The position numbers were made by a program, and so were the translations under genes. Below the pieces are notes generated by a model. It was not told the DNA's origin. It ran no database searches and saw only the letters and a list, made by a program, of their open reading frames with translations. A DNA stretch of 64,000 nt from positions 62,001-126,000 of the forward strand of contig CALHGE010000023.1 of NCBI GenBank assembly GCA_938029725.1, in the 5' to 3' direction. Positions 1-9,346 of the stretch are shown one piece after another (position 1 is the stretch's first letter; the number at the start of each line of letters is the position of its first letter). Source of the DNA: an uncultured Flavobacteriaceae bacterium. Its GTDB lineage: Bacteria; Bacteroidota; Bacteroidia; Flavobacteriales; Flavobacteriaceae.

Positions 1-732
1 GGTTTACTCACAAATCTTGATGAACGCGACGTGCTTTTTATTGATGAAATTCATAGATTGAGCCCCATAGTAGAGGAATACTTGTATTCAGCTATGGAAG
101 ATTATCGCATTGATATTATGATTGAGTCTGGCCCTAATGCACGATCAGTTCAAATCAATTTAAGTCCGTTTACTTTGATTGGGGCAACCACCAGATCCGG
201 ATTATTAACGGCGCCCATGCGCGCCCGATTCGGCATACAAAGCAGGCTTCAATATTACGGCACAGAATTACTTTCAACCATTGTGCAGCGTAGCGCAGAA
301 ATATTAAAAGTGCCCATTGCGATTGACGCATCGATTGAAATAGCTGGAAGAAGCAGAGGTACACCAAGAATATGTAATGCACTTTTAAGGCGAGTTCGTG
401 ATTTTGCTCAGATTAAAGGAGATGGTAGTATTGATATGAAGATTTCTAAATTCAGCCTGAAAGCTTTGAATGTAGATGCACACGGATTAGATGAAATGGA
501 TAATAAAATTCTTACCACTATCATTGATAAATTCAAAGGCGGGCCAGTGGGACTCACAACAATAGCAACTGCCGTTTCGGAAAGCCCTGAAACCATAGAA
601 GAGGTTTATGAGCCTTTTTTGATACAACAAGGGTTTATTATGAGGACACCGCGAGGTCGAGAGGTCACTGATTTGGCCTACCAACATTTAGGAAGAATCA
701 AAGGAGGAACGCAAGCAGGTTTGTTCCAATGA
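1..732 (+). CDS. ruvB: Holliday junction branch migration helicase RuvB (3' part)
   Basis: This is the ATPase motor of the RuvABC complex, which drives branch migration of Holliday junctions. The reading frame is open from base 1, so the N-terminus and Walker A lie outside the window. Visible are the Walker B box FIDEIHRL, the sensor-1 region LIGATTRSG, the arginine-finger region with MRARFG, and the C-terminal winged helix ending in GLFQ. The TGA stop overlaps the ATG of the P450 gene (ATGA), so the two may be translationally coupled. The partner ruvA lies about 13 kb downstream instead of adjacent. The identity is secure; only the truncation limits it. Confidence 0.97.
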   Translation, partial: GLLTNLDERDVLFIDEIHRLSPIVEEYLYSAMEDYRIDIMIESGPNARSVQINLSPFTLIGATTRSGLLTAPMRARFGIQSRLQYYGTELLSTIVQRSAEILKVPIAIDASIEIAGRSRGTPRICNALLRRVRDFAQIKGDGSIDMKISKFSLKALNVDAHGLDEMDNKILTTIIDKFKGGPVGLTTIATAVSESPETIEEVYEPFLIQQGFIMRTPRGREVTDLAYQHLGRIKGGTQAGLFQ

Positions 733-2054
733 AAAATATTCCAACAGTTTCCTTATTCAAAGTTTTTAAGAATCGAAAGAACATTCTTAAAAACCCCCTT
801 CCTTTTCACAATGCTAATTTTGAAAGATTAGGGGATGTCTTTAATGTGAATATAGGACCAAGTGGAGCAATTCTTTTCACAAGGAGCTCAGAGTACATCA
901 AGCAAATACTTCAAACCAATCATAAAAAATACCAAAAGTCAACTTTGCAAACCGAAGATTTGGCCAAGTATATTGGCAAAGGTTTGCTTACCGCAAATGG
1001 AGAGCATTGGCGCACGCATCGTCGAATGGTGCAGCCAGCTTTCCATAAAAAGAAATTAGAAGGGCTTTTAGGAATTATGAGTCAGGTTATTCAAACTGAA
1101 TTGGAACATATACCCCCTAACGGATCACTAGATGTCTTGCCTTTAATGGGTGATTTAGCATTTCAAGTTGTAGCACAATCACTTTTTAGCAGAGATGATA
1201 TAAAAGATGAAATGGCTGATTTGAAAAGAATCACAGAAATCAATCAACAAATGCTTATTCGCGAAATGCGACAGCCTTACATGAATTGGTGGTTTAAATT
1301 AAGTGGTGAAATTAAGCGTCATTTAGAATATTCTAAGGAAGCAAGAGCGATACTGAACAAGATTATTGAAGAACGTATTGCTTCAGATGTCGATAAAGAT
1401 GACTTGTTAGATATGTTGTTGAAGGCACGCTATGAAGATGGTGCACCAATGTCTCGCGAGCAATTGATTGACGAGGTACTTATCCTTTTTACTGCTGGTC
1501 ATGAAACTACAGCAAATGCATTGAGTTTCACCCTTTTTCTGTTAGCAAAAAACAAAGAGGTACAGCAGAAGGCATTTAAAAGTGCAGCAAAGGTCGATTT
1601 AGAAAATGAAAATCATCTTGAAAATATTGGGAAACTTTCCTATATAAAACAAGCTATTGAAGAGGGTATGCGTTTGTACCCTCCGGCATATTACATCGAC
1701 CGCATGTCAACAGAAGAGGATCAACTAGGGGAGCATACGATTCCTAAAGATACAATGATCCTATTAGCCATTTATGAGTTGCATCGCGATGCTAATTTTT
1801 GGGATGCTCCTGAAGATTTCCGACCAGAACGTTTTGATCCAAAGAATAAAAAAGATCTATCCAATTATTATTATCCTTTTGGTGCCGGACCTAGAATGTG
1901 TGTAGGTAATAATTTTGCAATTTATGAAATGGTCTTAACCGTAGCAGAAATTCTTAAAAAGTACGAGTTGCATACTATTTTAGAAGAAGTAGAAATCAAT
2001 CCGCTGATTTCACTTAGGCCAAAAGAGGTGTTCTTGAAATTTATTCCAAGATAA
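729..2054 (+). CDS. cytochrome P450
   Basis: A 441-residue haem-thiolate monooxygenase of normal bacterial length. All diagnostic elements are present: the I-helix oxygen-activation motif AGHETT (about residue 256), the K-helix ExxR (E312, R315), a PERF-type motif (FRPERFDP), and the haem loop [10 protein letters not shown] with Cys391 as axial ligand. There is no signal peptide and no fused reductase, so separate ferredoxin and reductase partners are expected; none is encoded nearby. The start ATG overlaps the ruvB stop. The substrate cannot be deduced. The gene ends at a strong convergent hairpin. Confidence 0.95.
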   Translation: MKNIPTVSLFKVFKNRKNILKNPLPFHNANFERLGDVFNVNIGPSGAILFTRSSEYIKQILQTNHKKYQKSTLQTEDLAKYIGKGLLTANGEHWRTHRRMVQPAFHKKKLEGLLGIMSQVIQTELEHIPPNGSLDVLPLMGDLAFQVVAQSLFSRDDIKDEMADLKRITEINQQMLIREMRQPYMNWWFKLSGEIKRHLEYSKEARAILNKIIEERIASDVDKDDLLDMLLKARYEDGAPMSREQLIDEVLILFTAGHETTANALSFTLFLLAKNKEVQQKAFKSAAKVDLENENHLENIGKLSYIKQAIEEGMRLYPPAYYIDRMSTEEDQLGEHTIPKDTMILLAIYELHRDANFWDAPEDFRPERFDPKNKKDLSNYYYPFGAGPRMCVGNNFAIYEMVLTVAEILKKYELHTILEEVEINPLISLRPKEVFLKFIPR

Positions 2055-2055
2055 A

Positions 2056-2085
2056 AAGGCGAGGTGTTTTAAACGACCTCGCCTT
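2056..2085 (-). terminator. intrinsic terminator between P450 and the ABC exporter
   Basis: A perfect 10-bp stem (AAGGCGAGGT with ACCTCGCCTT) around a 10-nt loop. The T-run follows on the minus strand, so it mainly ends the minus-strand natAB-like operon. It begins 2 bases after the P450 stop and probably works in both directions. Confidence 0.85.
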
Positions 2086-2106
2086 CAATAGAATTTAGCG
2101 CAGCGG

Positions 2107-3285
2107 TTATTTTAGAATTGCGCTCTCATCAGAGAACTTCTTGTAGCTAAGGTATATGGCCCCCACTGCAAAAGCTAATAATGATATGAGCATGACGGTG
2201 TAAAGCGTCATATCTATCGTGCCTGCTGCTATTTCTTTAACTCCTAAACCAATGTTTAACACCGGTATGAATACCGTAGCCCATGTAAACTCAATACCTG
2301 GCATAGCTGCTAATACTAAGGGAAGAATCAAAAACATGATAATCGGAGAAACTTTACTTTGCGCTTCTTTGAATGAGGTAGCACCTGCTACCAGCATAAT
2401 GATTACTCCCGACAGAAATATTGAAAATGGAATTAGCAAGAGTAGTATCAAGGTTATCGACTGAAAGCTCAGCATTTCGCTAAGGGCCATTTTTATTTGG
2501 TCAGGAATACCATCAATAAATTTAAGGCCGACAATAAGGCCTACTAAATTTAGTAATGCAGGTACAAAACCTAATATAGAAGCGACTATCGCTTTGCCAA
2601 ATAGAACTTTGAATTTAGAAATAGGAAGCGATAAGGTTGTCTCAATGGTTTTGCGCTCTTTCTCTCCAGTCACAAGATCTATACCAGCAAGCATGCATCC
2701 ACCCCACATGGTTAGAATGAATATATACGGAATCCACCCTCCAATGCTTTTTCCAATAAGCTCTTTTTGTTCTCCGATCTCTACATAGTTTTCTTTAAAC
2801 GGAGTTAGTTTTTCTGGTGATAGCGCTAGCTGAGTCATGCGTTTTTTTTCCAAAGCATCACTATAAACGTCCATTATTTTAGACACACGACCGTTCACAT
2901 TGTCTTTTGATCCATTGCGATAAATTTGCACGGCGCTACTTTCCATGCTGTCCATTTGAGTAGTGAACTGTGCAGGAAAGACAATGGCAGTTTGAATCGT
3001 TTCGTCATCAATCAATGTTTTAAAGTCAATTGATTCCTCATAGGTAGTCACTTGGTTTAAAGTGTCGTTTTTCACCAATTTCATAAAAGCATCCGGCGCA
3101 TTTACCAAACCTATTTTAATTGATTTTTCTTCATTATTCTTCCGTACCATCTGCGTTACCTTGATAACTCCAAACATGAGTACGGGTAATAAAAGGATAG
3201 GTAGAATAAAAGAATTAATCAAGGTCTTCTTGTCTCTCAGAAGCTCGGTAAGCTCTTTTTTTATAATGATATATAGTTCGTTCAT
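2107..3285 (-). CDS. ABC-2 type transporter permease (NatB-like)
   Basis: A 392-residue membrane subunit of an ABC exporter. It has an N-terminal transmembrane helix after a basic stretch (ELLRDKKT), a large extracytoplasmic loop (about residues 45-180), then a cluster of five or so hydrophobic segments carrying the GEKERKT motif typical of NatB/ABC-2 permeases. It is encoded 3 bases downstream of its ATPase on the same strand, so the two form one operon. NatAB in Bacillus exports sodium, but the family is broad and the substrate here is unknown. Confidence 0.88.
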   Translation of the reverse strand: MNELYIIIKKELTELLRDKKTLINSFILPILLLPVLMFGVIKVTQMVRKNNEEKSIKIGLVNAPDAFMKLVKNDTLNQVTTYEESIDFKTLIDDETIQTAIVFPAQFTTQMDSMESSAVQIYRNGSKDNVNGRVSKIMDVYSDALEKKRMTQLALSPEKLTPFKENYVEIGEQKELIGKSIGGWIPYIFILTMWGGCMLAGIDLVTGEKERKTIETTLSLPISKFKVLFGKAIVASILGFVPALLNLVGLIVGLKFIDGIPDQIKMALSEMLSFQSITLILLLLIPFSIFLSGVIIMLVAGATSFKEAQSKVSPIIMFLILPLVLAAMPGIEFTWATVFIPVLNIGLGVKEIAAGTIDMTLYTVMLISLLAFAVGAIYLSYKKFSDESAILK

Positions 3286-3288
3286 CTT

Positions 3289-4044
3289 TTAAGCTTCTTT
3301 AACGCGGTTGATAAATTCTTGAGTCAGGTTGGGTGCGGTCATATCTTTTTTGAAATTCTCAAACGAATCATTATAGATGATAGACCCCTTGTTGATTATG
3401 GCAAGGTCGTCGCATAATAAATCAACCTCGCTCATGATATGTGAAGAGAAGATAACCGTTTTATTATCTGCTTTTGATTCTCTAATTAACGCTATAATAC
3501 TCTCAGCTGTAATTACATCTAATCCTGAAGTAGGCTCATCAAATATGAGAACCTCTGGGTCGTGTATTAAGGTGCGTGCAATAGAAACTTTCTGTTTCAT
3601 ACCCGTACTCATTTGACCCAGACGTTTTTTTCTAAACTCGTTGATGCCTAACTTTTCAAAAAGATATTCTTTACGCTCTTTTAATTTAGCTTCTGGTAGT
3701 TTGTAGAGTTTTCCGAAGAAATCTAGGGTTTCATCAGGGTTTAGACGTTCGTACAGCCCTGTTGAGCCTGTTAGAAATCCGATGCGTTTTTTAACTTCTT
3801 CATTGCCTTTTGAAATGTCAATACCGTCTACTATAGCAGATCCTGAAGTAGGGTTGATAATACCTGCAATCATTCTGAGGGTTGTTGTTTTTCCTGCTCC
3901 GTTTGCACCAAGTAGTGAGAAAATTCTCCCAGGTTTACATTCGAAAGAAACTTTATTTACAGCGTTCACTGTAAGGGTTTCTTTTTTAAACCCTTTTCCC
4001 GTTTTAGTGGTAAAGGATTTTGTTAGGTTTTCTATTTGAATCAT
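3289..4044 (-). CDS. ABC transporter ATP-binding protein (NatA-like)
   Basis: A 251-residue nucleotide-binding subunit that powers the adjacent ABC-2 permease. It shows Walker A (GANGAGKTT), the family signature in the form MSTGMKQK, Walker B followed by the D-loop (VLIFDEPTSGLD), and the switch histidine (IFSSHIMSEV). It is first in a two-gene operon. A possible minus-strand promoter lies just upstream. Substrate unknown. Confidence 0.93.
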   Translation of the reverse strand: MIQIENLTKSFTTKTGKGFKKETLTVNAVNKVSFECKPGRIFSLLGANGAGKTTTLRMIAGIINPTSGSAIVDGIDISKGNEEVKKRIGFLTGSTGLYERLNPDETLDFFGKLYKLPEAKLKERKEYLFEKLGINEFRKKRLGQMSTGMKQKVSIARTLIHDPEVLIFDEPTSGLDVITAESIIALIRESKADNKTVIFSSHIMSEVDLLCDDLAIINKGSIIYNDSFENFKKDMTAPNLTQEFINRVKEA

Positions 4045-4078
4045 ATAGGTTGTTTATTTCAATACTGCTTGTTAGTGA

Positions 4079-4086
4079 CAAAATTA
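4079..4086 (-). promoter_or_regulatory. putative -7 element for the natAB-like operon
   Basis: On the minus strand this reads TAATTTTG, matching the Bacteroidota -7 consensus TAnnTTTG, about 35 bases before the ATPase start. No clear TTG -33 element sits at the right spacing. Confidence 0.35.
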
Positions 4087-4232
4087 GAGAAATGTTACAC
4101 TTTTTAATACTCTTTATTTGCTAATTAGCAGAAAGACTTTTTTGTTTACCTCAGATAGAAGGAATAGTATACTTGATAATTGTAATTTAGCAACTCTTGG
4201 AAGCCTGGTAGTAATGCTTTCTGAAAACTAAG

Positions 4233-5153
4233 ATGAGTCCGAAAGAAAATCATACCCAACTTATAAAAACCGAAGCGAAACGCCTCGGTTTTTTGTCATG
4301 CGGAATTTCGAAAGCTGATTTTTTAGAGGAAGAAGCACCTAGGCTAGAAAATTGGTTAAATAAGAACATGCATGGTGAAATGGGCTATATGGCAAACCAT
4401 TTTGACAAGCGTTTAGATCCACGCCTATTGGTAGATAGCGCAAAGTCGGTGATTTCTCTTTTGCTAAACTACTACCCTGAAGAAACCCAAAATGAGGATG
4501 CCTATAAGATTTCGAAATATGCCTATGGAAATGACTATCACCATGTGATCAAATCAAAACTGAGGAAATTACAAAACTTTATTTCCGATGAAATTGGTGA
4601 GGTGAGCGGTCGCGCCTTTGTAGATTCTGCGCCCGTATTAGATAAGGCCTGGGCTGCAAAAGGGGGCTTGGGTTGGATCGGTAAACACAGTAATCTACTA
4701 ACCCAGAAAGTAGGTTCGTTTTACTTCATTGCTGAATTAATAGTTGATTTAGATTTGGAATATGACACCGCAGTTACAGATCATTGTGGTACGTGCACAG
4801 CCTGTATCGATTCCTGCCCTACGGAAGCTATCGTTGAGCCGTATGTAGTAGATGGAAGCAAGTGTATTTCCTATTTTACAATTGAGTTAAAGAATGAGAT
4901 TCCCAATGACTTTCGCGATAAATTTGATGATTGGGTATTTGGCTGTGATATATGTCAAGATGTGTGTCCGTGGAATAAATTTTCAAAACCACATCGTGAA
5001 CCTTTGTTTAACCCGCATCCAGATTTGCTCTCTATGACCAAAAAGGACTGGGAAGAGATTACAGAAGATGTTTTTAAGAAAGTTTTTCAAAAATCTGCAG
5101 TAAAAAGAACCAAATTCTCTGGACTAAATCGAAATATTGAATTTTTAAAGTAG
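4233..5153 (+). CDS. queG: epoxyqueuosine reductase
   Basis: The last step of queuosine tRNA modification: reduction of epoxyqueuosine to queuosine with cobalamin and iron-sulfur clusters. The 306 residues are typical. The C-terminal half carries two ferredoxin-like cysteine sets, [11 protein letters not shown] (about residue 187) and [10 protein letters not shown] (about residue 236). The N-terminal half has the family sequence GEMGYM and the block [13 protein letters not shown]. It is a single gene with its own ~190-base upstream region. A queG gene near ruvB fits flavobacterial gene order. Confidence 0.95.
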   Translation: MSPKENHTQLIKTEAKRLGFLSCGISKADFLEEEAPRLENWLNKNMHGEMGYMANHFDKRLDPRLLVDSAKSVISLLLNYYPEETQNEDAYKISKYAYGNDYHHVIKSKLRKLQNFISDEIGEVSGRAFVDSAPVLDKAWAAKGGLGWIGKHSNLLTQKVGSFYFIAELIVDLDLEYDTAVTDHCGTCTACIDSCPTEAIVEPYVVDGSKCISYFTIELKNEIPNDFRDKFDDWVFGCDICQDVCPWNKFSKPHREPLFNPHPDLLSMTKKDWEEITEDVFKKVFQKSAVKRTKFSGLNRNIEFLK

Positions 5154-5168
5154 ACTACAACGTTATAG

Positions 5169-5186
5169 TTTTTTATCGATAAAAAA
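5169..5186. repeat. 18-bp perfect palindrome upstream of the sugar operon
   Basis: Six T, then ATCGAT at the centre (TATCGATA), then six A, fully self-complementary, 54 bases before the GH13 start and 15 after the queG stop. It could be an operator for an unseen regulator or a weak terminator for queG. Confidence 0.45.
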
Positions 5187-5239
5187 ATTAGAATCTCAGA
5201 CCATTATTTTTTAGTAATATAGCAGTCAGAAGATTTTAT

Positions 5240-6706
5240 ATGATTAACAAAATACAGTTGATTACTTATGTTGATAGGCTAGGTTGCAGCACTATTGATG
5301 AACTTACTTCATTGGTTAAAAATGAGTTTGACGGATTGTTTGGGGGAATTCATATCCTTCCATTTTTCAATCCAATTGATGGCTCAGATGCCGGCTTTGA
5401 CCCTATTGACCATACACAGATAGATCCGAGATTAGGCGGTTGGGATAATGTGAAGAAATTAACTCAGCATATTGATGTCATGTCTGACCTCATCGTCAAT
5501 CATATCTCCGCTGAATCAAAGCAGTTTGAAGACTATCTTGAAAAAGGCAGTGCTTCTGATTTTTCAGACTTAATTCTAACGAAAGAAAAGGTGTTTCCTG
5601 AGGGTGCCACAGCAGAAGATATAGCAAAAATTTATAGACCCAGACCCGGATCACCCTTCACCAAATTTCAATTTAATGATGGTAGTGAAGCTTCGGTTTG
5701 GACAACCTTTACTTCCAACCAAATAGACATCGATGTTCGCTCAGAAATGGGCAAAGCCTATCTAGATAATATTCTAGATACTTTTCAAAGCGCAGGAGTT
5801 TCTATGATACGCTTAGATGCAGCTGGGTATGCAATTAAAAAGGCTGGAACTTCGTGTTTTATGATTGAACAGACCTATGATTTTATAGGGCAGTTAACTC
5901 AAAAGGCAAAATCGCGAGGTATTGAGGTCTTGGTAGAGATACATTCCTATTATAGAACTCAAATTGAAATCGCTAAACGTGTTGATTATGTCTATGATTT
6001 TGCGCTTCCGGTTTTGGTTCTAGATTGTCTTTTCAATCGCAGCGCTAGCAATTTGATAAAATGGTTGCAGGTGGCTCCAAGAAATGTGATGACCGTTTTA
6101 GATACCCATGATGGCATCGGTATTGTTGATGTGGCCGCTGAAAATGAAATGTCTGGTTTGATTGCTGACGAACAATTAAATGAAATTGTAGAGAAAATTC
6201 ACGTAAATAGCAAGGGTGAAAGTCGAAAAGCAACTGGGGCTGCAGCTAGTAACCTTGATTTATACCAAGTTAATTGCACTTATTTTGATGCCTTAGGTCA
6301 AGATAGAAATGCCTATTTGATTGCCCGAGCAATACAATTTTTCGTACCAGGTATTCCGCAGGTGTATTATGTAGGTTTGCTTGCAGGGCAAAATGACATG
6401 AAATTATTGTCTGAAACAAATGTGGGTAGAGATATCAATAGGCATTTCTATACCATTGAAGAGATCAATACTTATGTTGAAACTGATTTCTTTTCTGATT
6501 TTAAGAAATTAATGCTTTTGAGAAATACCCATAAAGCCTTTAATGGTGAATTTAAACTTTTGGAGACTCAGGCAAGTATGTTGAACATTACTTGGACGAA
6601 CCAAGAATCTTGGGCGATGCTGACTGTAGATTTAAGAGATATGAATTTGGAGATCAAATTTTCCGATGACAACGGAGAAAGTGTAGTGCTTTTTGGCGAG
6701 CAATAG
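5240..6706 (+). CDS. GH13_18 glycoside phosphorylase (sucrose phosphorylase-like)
   Basis: A 488-residue alpha-glucosyl phosphorylase of subfamily GH13_18, which cleaves sucrose or related alpha-glucosides with phosphate to give glucose 1-phosphate. The catalytic triad is readable: nucleophile Asp193 (IRLDAAGY), acid/base Glu233 (VEIHSYY), and stabilizer Asp291 (LDTHDGIG). Further blocks that recall Bifidobacterium sucrose phosphorylase are YRPRPGSPF and NVGRDINRHFY. The family also includes sucrose 6-phosphate, glucosylglycerol and glucosylglycerate phosphorylases, so the exact substrate is open. It has no signal peptide, so it is cytoplasmic. It is the first gene of a four-gene sugar operon with two carriers and a trehalase. 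Confidence 0.88.
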   Translation: MINKIQLITYVDRLGCSTIDELTSLVKNEFDGLFGGIHILPFFNPIDGSDAGFDPIDHTQIDPRLGGWDNVKKLTQHIDVMSDLIVNHISAESKQFEDYLEKGSASDFSDLILTKEKVFPEGATAEDIAKIYRPRPGSPFTKFQFNDGSEASVWTTFTSNQIDIDVRSEMGKAYLDNILDTFQSAGVSMIRLDAAGYAIKKAGTSCFMIEQTYDFIGQLTQKAKSRGIEVLVEIHSYYRTQIEIAKRVDYVYDFALPVLVLDCLFNRSASNLIKWLQVAPRNVMTVLDTHDGIGIVDVAAENEMSGLIADEQLNEIVEKIHVNSKGESRKATGAAASNLDLYQVNCTYFDALGQDRNAYLIARAIQFFVPGIPQVYYVGLLAGQNDMKLLSETNVGRDINRHFYTIEEINTYVETDFFSDFKKLMLLRNTHKAFNGEFKLLETQASMLNITWTNQESWAMLTVDLRDMNLEIKFSDDNGESVVLFGEQ

Positions 6707-6803
6707 TTTTGCTCATAAGTTGCTGAGCGGTAGTTTTTAGATTTTATCACTACCATTTATTAGTGCTATCTTGAAAAGGAGAAATAAAACCAAACTTTGA
6801 ATT

Positions 6804-8117
6804 ATGAGCTTGATAAAAAAACCATCACTAAGTTTCTGGCAGATTTTTAATATGAATGTTGGCTTCTTGGGCATTCAATATAGTTTTGGTCTACAGCAAA
6901 CTGCCATCAATCCTATTTTTTTGTATTTAGGTGCTTCAGAAGAAATGTTGCCTATTTTGAATATTGCAGGCCCTATTACTGGTTTGCTTGTGCAGCCTAT
7001 TATTGGGGCAATGTCAGATAAAACTTGGTCGGCGCGTTGGGGTAGGCGGAAGCCTTATTTTTTGATTGGAGCTGTTATTGGAAGTTTATGTTTATTCGCG
7101 TTTCCTACCAGTCCGGTATTATGGTTTGCAGTTGGATTATTATGGATTCTTGATGCTGGTAATAATATGGCTATGGAGCCTTATAGAGCTTTTGTTGGCG
7201 ATAAACTTCCTGAAAAACAACTTAGTATGGGGTATCAGATGCAAAGTTTATTTGTAGGTGCTGGTATATTACTGGCAAACGGCTCTATTGTTTTATTCCA
7301 GTATCTTCTTGGCGATGAATCAATCGAAGTTGCAGGTGAAATTCCTGAATGGTTGTACTATTCATTTTATATTGGAGGATTGTTATCTATAACAACCATA
7401 TTGTGGTCAGTTTTTAAAACACCAGAAATTCCACCTTCTGACGATGAACTTGCTGAAATCAACCGCAGTAAAAATTTGCCTACAAAGAAGCGTATTGCAG
7501 CCCCATTTGCGGAGATTGGTAAAGCCATTAGAGAGATGCCCCCGTTTATGTGGAAAATTGGAGCGGTATACCTCTTTCAGTGGTATGCACTATTTGTGTA
7601 TTGGCAATATATCACGCCACTCTTCAAATTGACTATGGGGTATTCGACGTCAGAAGCTGCCTCACAATCCGCACAAATGAGTTTAACCTATAATATCGTT
7701 ACTATGCTTGTTGCGTTAGCATTGGTTCCATTAACATTAAGGTATGGAGGAAAAAAGATATATGCATTAAGTCTTGTAGGTACTGGTCTTGCACTATTCG
7801 CCATTCCTTTTATTGATGATTCGCTTATGGTTTTAGCACCAATGGTTCTGTTTGGAATAGGATGGGCAGCGATGATGGGTATACCTTATACCATGGTTTC
7901 GAAGGTAGTTCCGCAAGATAGGAGAGGCGTGTATATGGGTATTTTGAATATGATGATTGTAATTCCAATGGGTATTGAAACCTTAACCTTTGGTCCTATT
8001 TATAAATATGTATTAGGAGGAAGTGCCATTAATGCTATTCTATTTGCTGGCGTATTTTTTATAATATCTGCGGTTCTTGCCATGCGATTAAATATGTCTA
8101 ATAATGAAATGTCATGA
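6804..8117 (+). CDS. MFS sugar transporter (SLC45/GPH-like)
   Basis: A 437-residue, roughly twelve-helix inner-membrane symporter. The loop between helices 2 and 3 reads RWGRRKPY, the signature shared by the plant sucrose transporter and SLC45 group. A candidate Shine-Dalgarno, AAGGAG, lies about 23 bases upstream of the ATG. The stop overlaps the next carrier gene by 4 bases (ATGA). Together with the phosphorylase upstream, it most likely imports a glucose-containing disaccharide such as sucrose or trehalose. This assignment is by context, not by substrate residues. Confidence 0.85.
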   Translation: MSLIKKPSLSFWQIFNMNVGFLGIQYSFGLQQTAINPIFLYLGASEEMLPILNIAGPITGLLVQPIIGAMSDKTWSARWGRRKPYFLIGAVIGSLCLFAFPTSPVLWFAVGLLWILDAGNNMAMEPYRAFVGDKLPEKQLSMGYQMQSLFVGAGILLANGSIVLFQYLLGDESIEVAGEIPEWLYYSFYIGGLLSITTILWSVFKTPEIPPSDDELAEINRSKNLPTKKRIAAPFAEIGKAIREMPPFMWKIGAVYLFQWYALFVYWQYITPLFKLTMGYSTSEAASQSAQMSLTYNIVTMLVALALVPLTLRYGGKKIYALSLVGTGLALFAIPFIDDSLMVLAPMVLFGIGWAAMMGIPYTMVSKVVPQDRRGVYMGILNMMIVIPMGIETLTFGPIYKYVLGGSAINAILFAGVFFIISAVLAMRLNMSNNEMS

Positions 8118-9346
8118 AAAATATAGGGATCAAAATCTCTCTTTTTCTCAACTACTTCGTCTTTGCTATCCTTTTAAATAGCGTTGGAATTGTAATCGCG
8201 AAGGCAATCAAGGTCTACGGTGTGACTGAATCTCAAGCTTCAGTTCTGGAAGCCTTTAAAGATTTGCCAATTGCCATAGTTTCTTTTATAGTGGCCTCTT
8301 TTCTGCCAAGGTTTGGGTATAAAAAAGCAATGTTAACGGGCTTGGTTATTGTTTTTGCAAGTTGTCTGTTCATGATTTTTGGAAATTCTTTTCTGCATAC
8401 TAAAATACTATTCATGTCGATTGGTGTGAGTTTTGCACTGATAAAACTATCCGTGTATTCATTGATTGGAATTATAACAAACACAAAAAAGGAGCATGCT
8501 TCATTGATGAGTTCGATAGAGGGTTTCTTTATGGTGGGTATTGCAGTTGCCTACTTCTTGTTTCCTGCTTTTTATTCTAATACTGATGAGCATGCATGGC
8601 TTAATGTATATTACGTATTGATGCTGCTTATTGCAGTATCGTTCCTGTTTCTGCTATTTTCTAAAATTGAATATGAAGTAGAGGCTATTGGGTCTGACCT
8701 TAAAGAAGATCTATTGCAATCATTGAAATTAATTCTTGTTCCTTTGGTTTTAGTCTTTTTAGCCTCTGCATTCTTTTTTGTAATGATAGAGCAAGGCATC
8801 ATGACTTGGTTACCGAGGTTTAATGAGAAGATATTTAGTTTTAGTGAAGTATTAGCTACTCAAATGGCCTTTATATTTGCCTTGTCTTTAGCCGTGGGGA
8901 GATTTGTTGCCGGCTACCTTACTAAAAAAATATCTTGGGTAGTTCTAGTAATCATATGCGTTCTAATCTCAGGAGGTATTTTAGTAGTAGTGCTGCCTCA
9001 GCTTAAGGTAGATGTAGCTTTGTTAACGGAAATATCTAGCTTAAGTGATGTTCCTGTCCTTGGCTTTATTTTACCGCTTATTGGTCTTTTTATTGCTCCA
9101 ATATATCCGCTATTAAATTCTACGGTACTTAGTTCACTGCCTAAAAGCTTGCATTCGCCAATGTCTGGACTCATTATTATTTTTTCCGCTTTAGGGGGTA
9201 CAATTGGTTCAAGAATCGTTGGAGAGCTATTTGAAAGTATTGGAGGAGCAAATGCATTTTACTTCTTGTTAGTACCGATGGTATTGCTGATTGTGTTTGT
9301 TTTATTAATTAATAAAATTTCCAAAAAACAAGTAGAGATTACGTAA
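8114..9346 (+). CDS. MFS transporter (TsgA/FucP-like)
   Basis: A 410-residue polytopic membrane protein with about twelve hydrophobic segments and the MFS loop after helix 2 (PRFGYKKAM). It resembles the TsgA/FucP branch rather than the SLC45 branch of its neighbour, so the pair is not a simple duplication. It overlaps the upstream carrier by 4 bases, and its stop shares one base with the trehalase start (TAATG), so translation of the three genes is probably coupled. It could be a second sugar importer or an exporter of a breakdown product. Confidence 0.8.
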   Translation: MKNIGIKISLFLNYFVFAILLNSVGIVIAKAIKVYGVTESQASVLEAFKDLPIAIVSFIVASFLPRFGYKKAMLTGLVIVFASCLFMIFGNSFLHTKILFMSIGVSFALIKLSVYSLIGIITNTKKEHASLMSSIEGFFMVGIAVAYFLFPAFYSNTDEHAWLNVYYVLMLLIAVSFLFLLFSKIEYEVEAIGSDLKEDLLQSLKLILVPLVLVFLASAFFFVMIEQGIMTWLPRFNEKIFSFSEVLATQMAFIFALSLAVGRFVAGYLTKKISWVVLVIICVLISGGILVVVLPQLKVDVALLTEISSLSDVPVLGFILPLIGLFIAPIYPLLNSTVLSSLPKSLHSPMSGLIIIFSALGGTIGSRIVGELFESIGGANAFYFLLVPMVLLIVFVLLINKISKKQVEIT

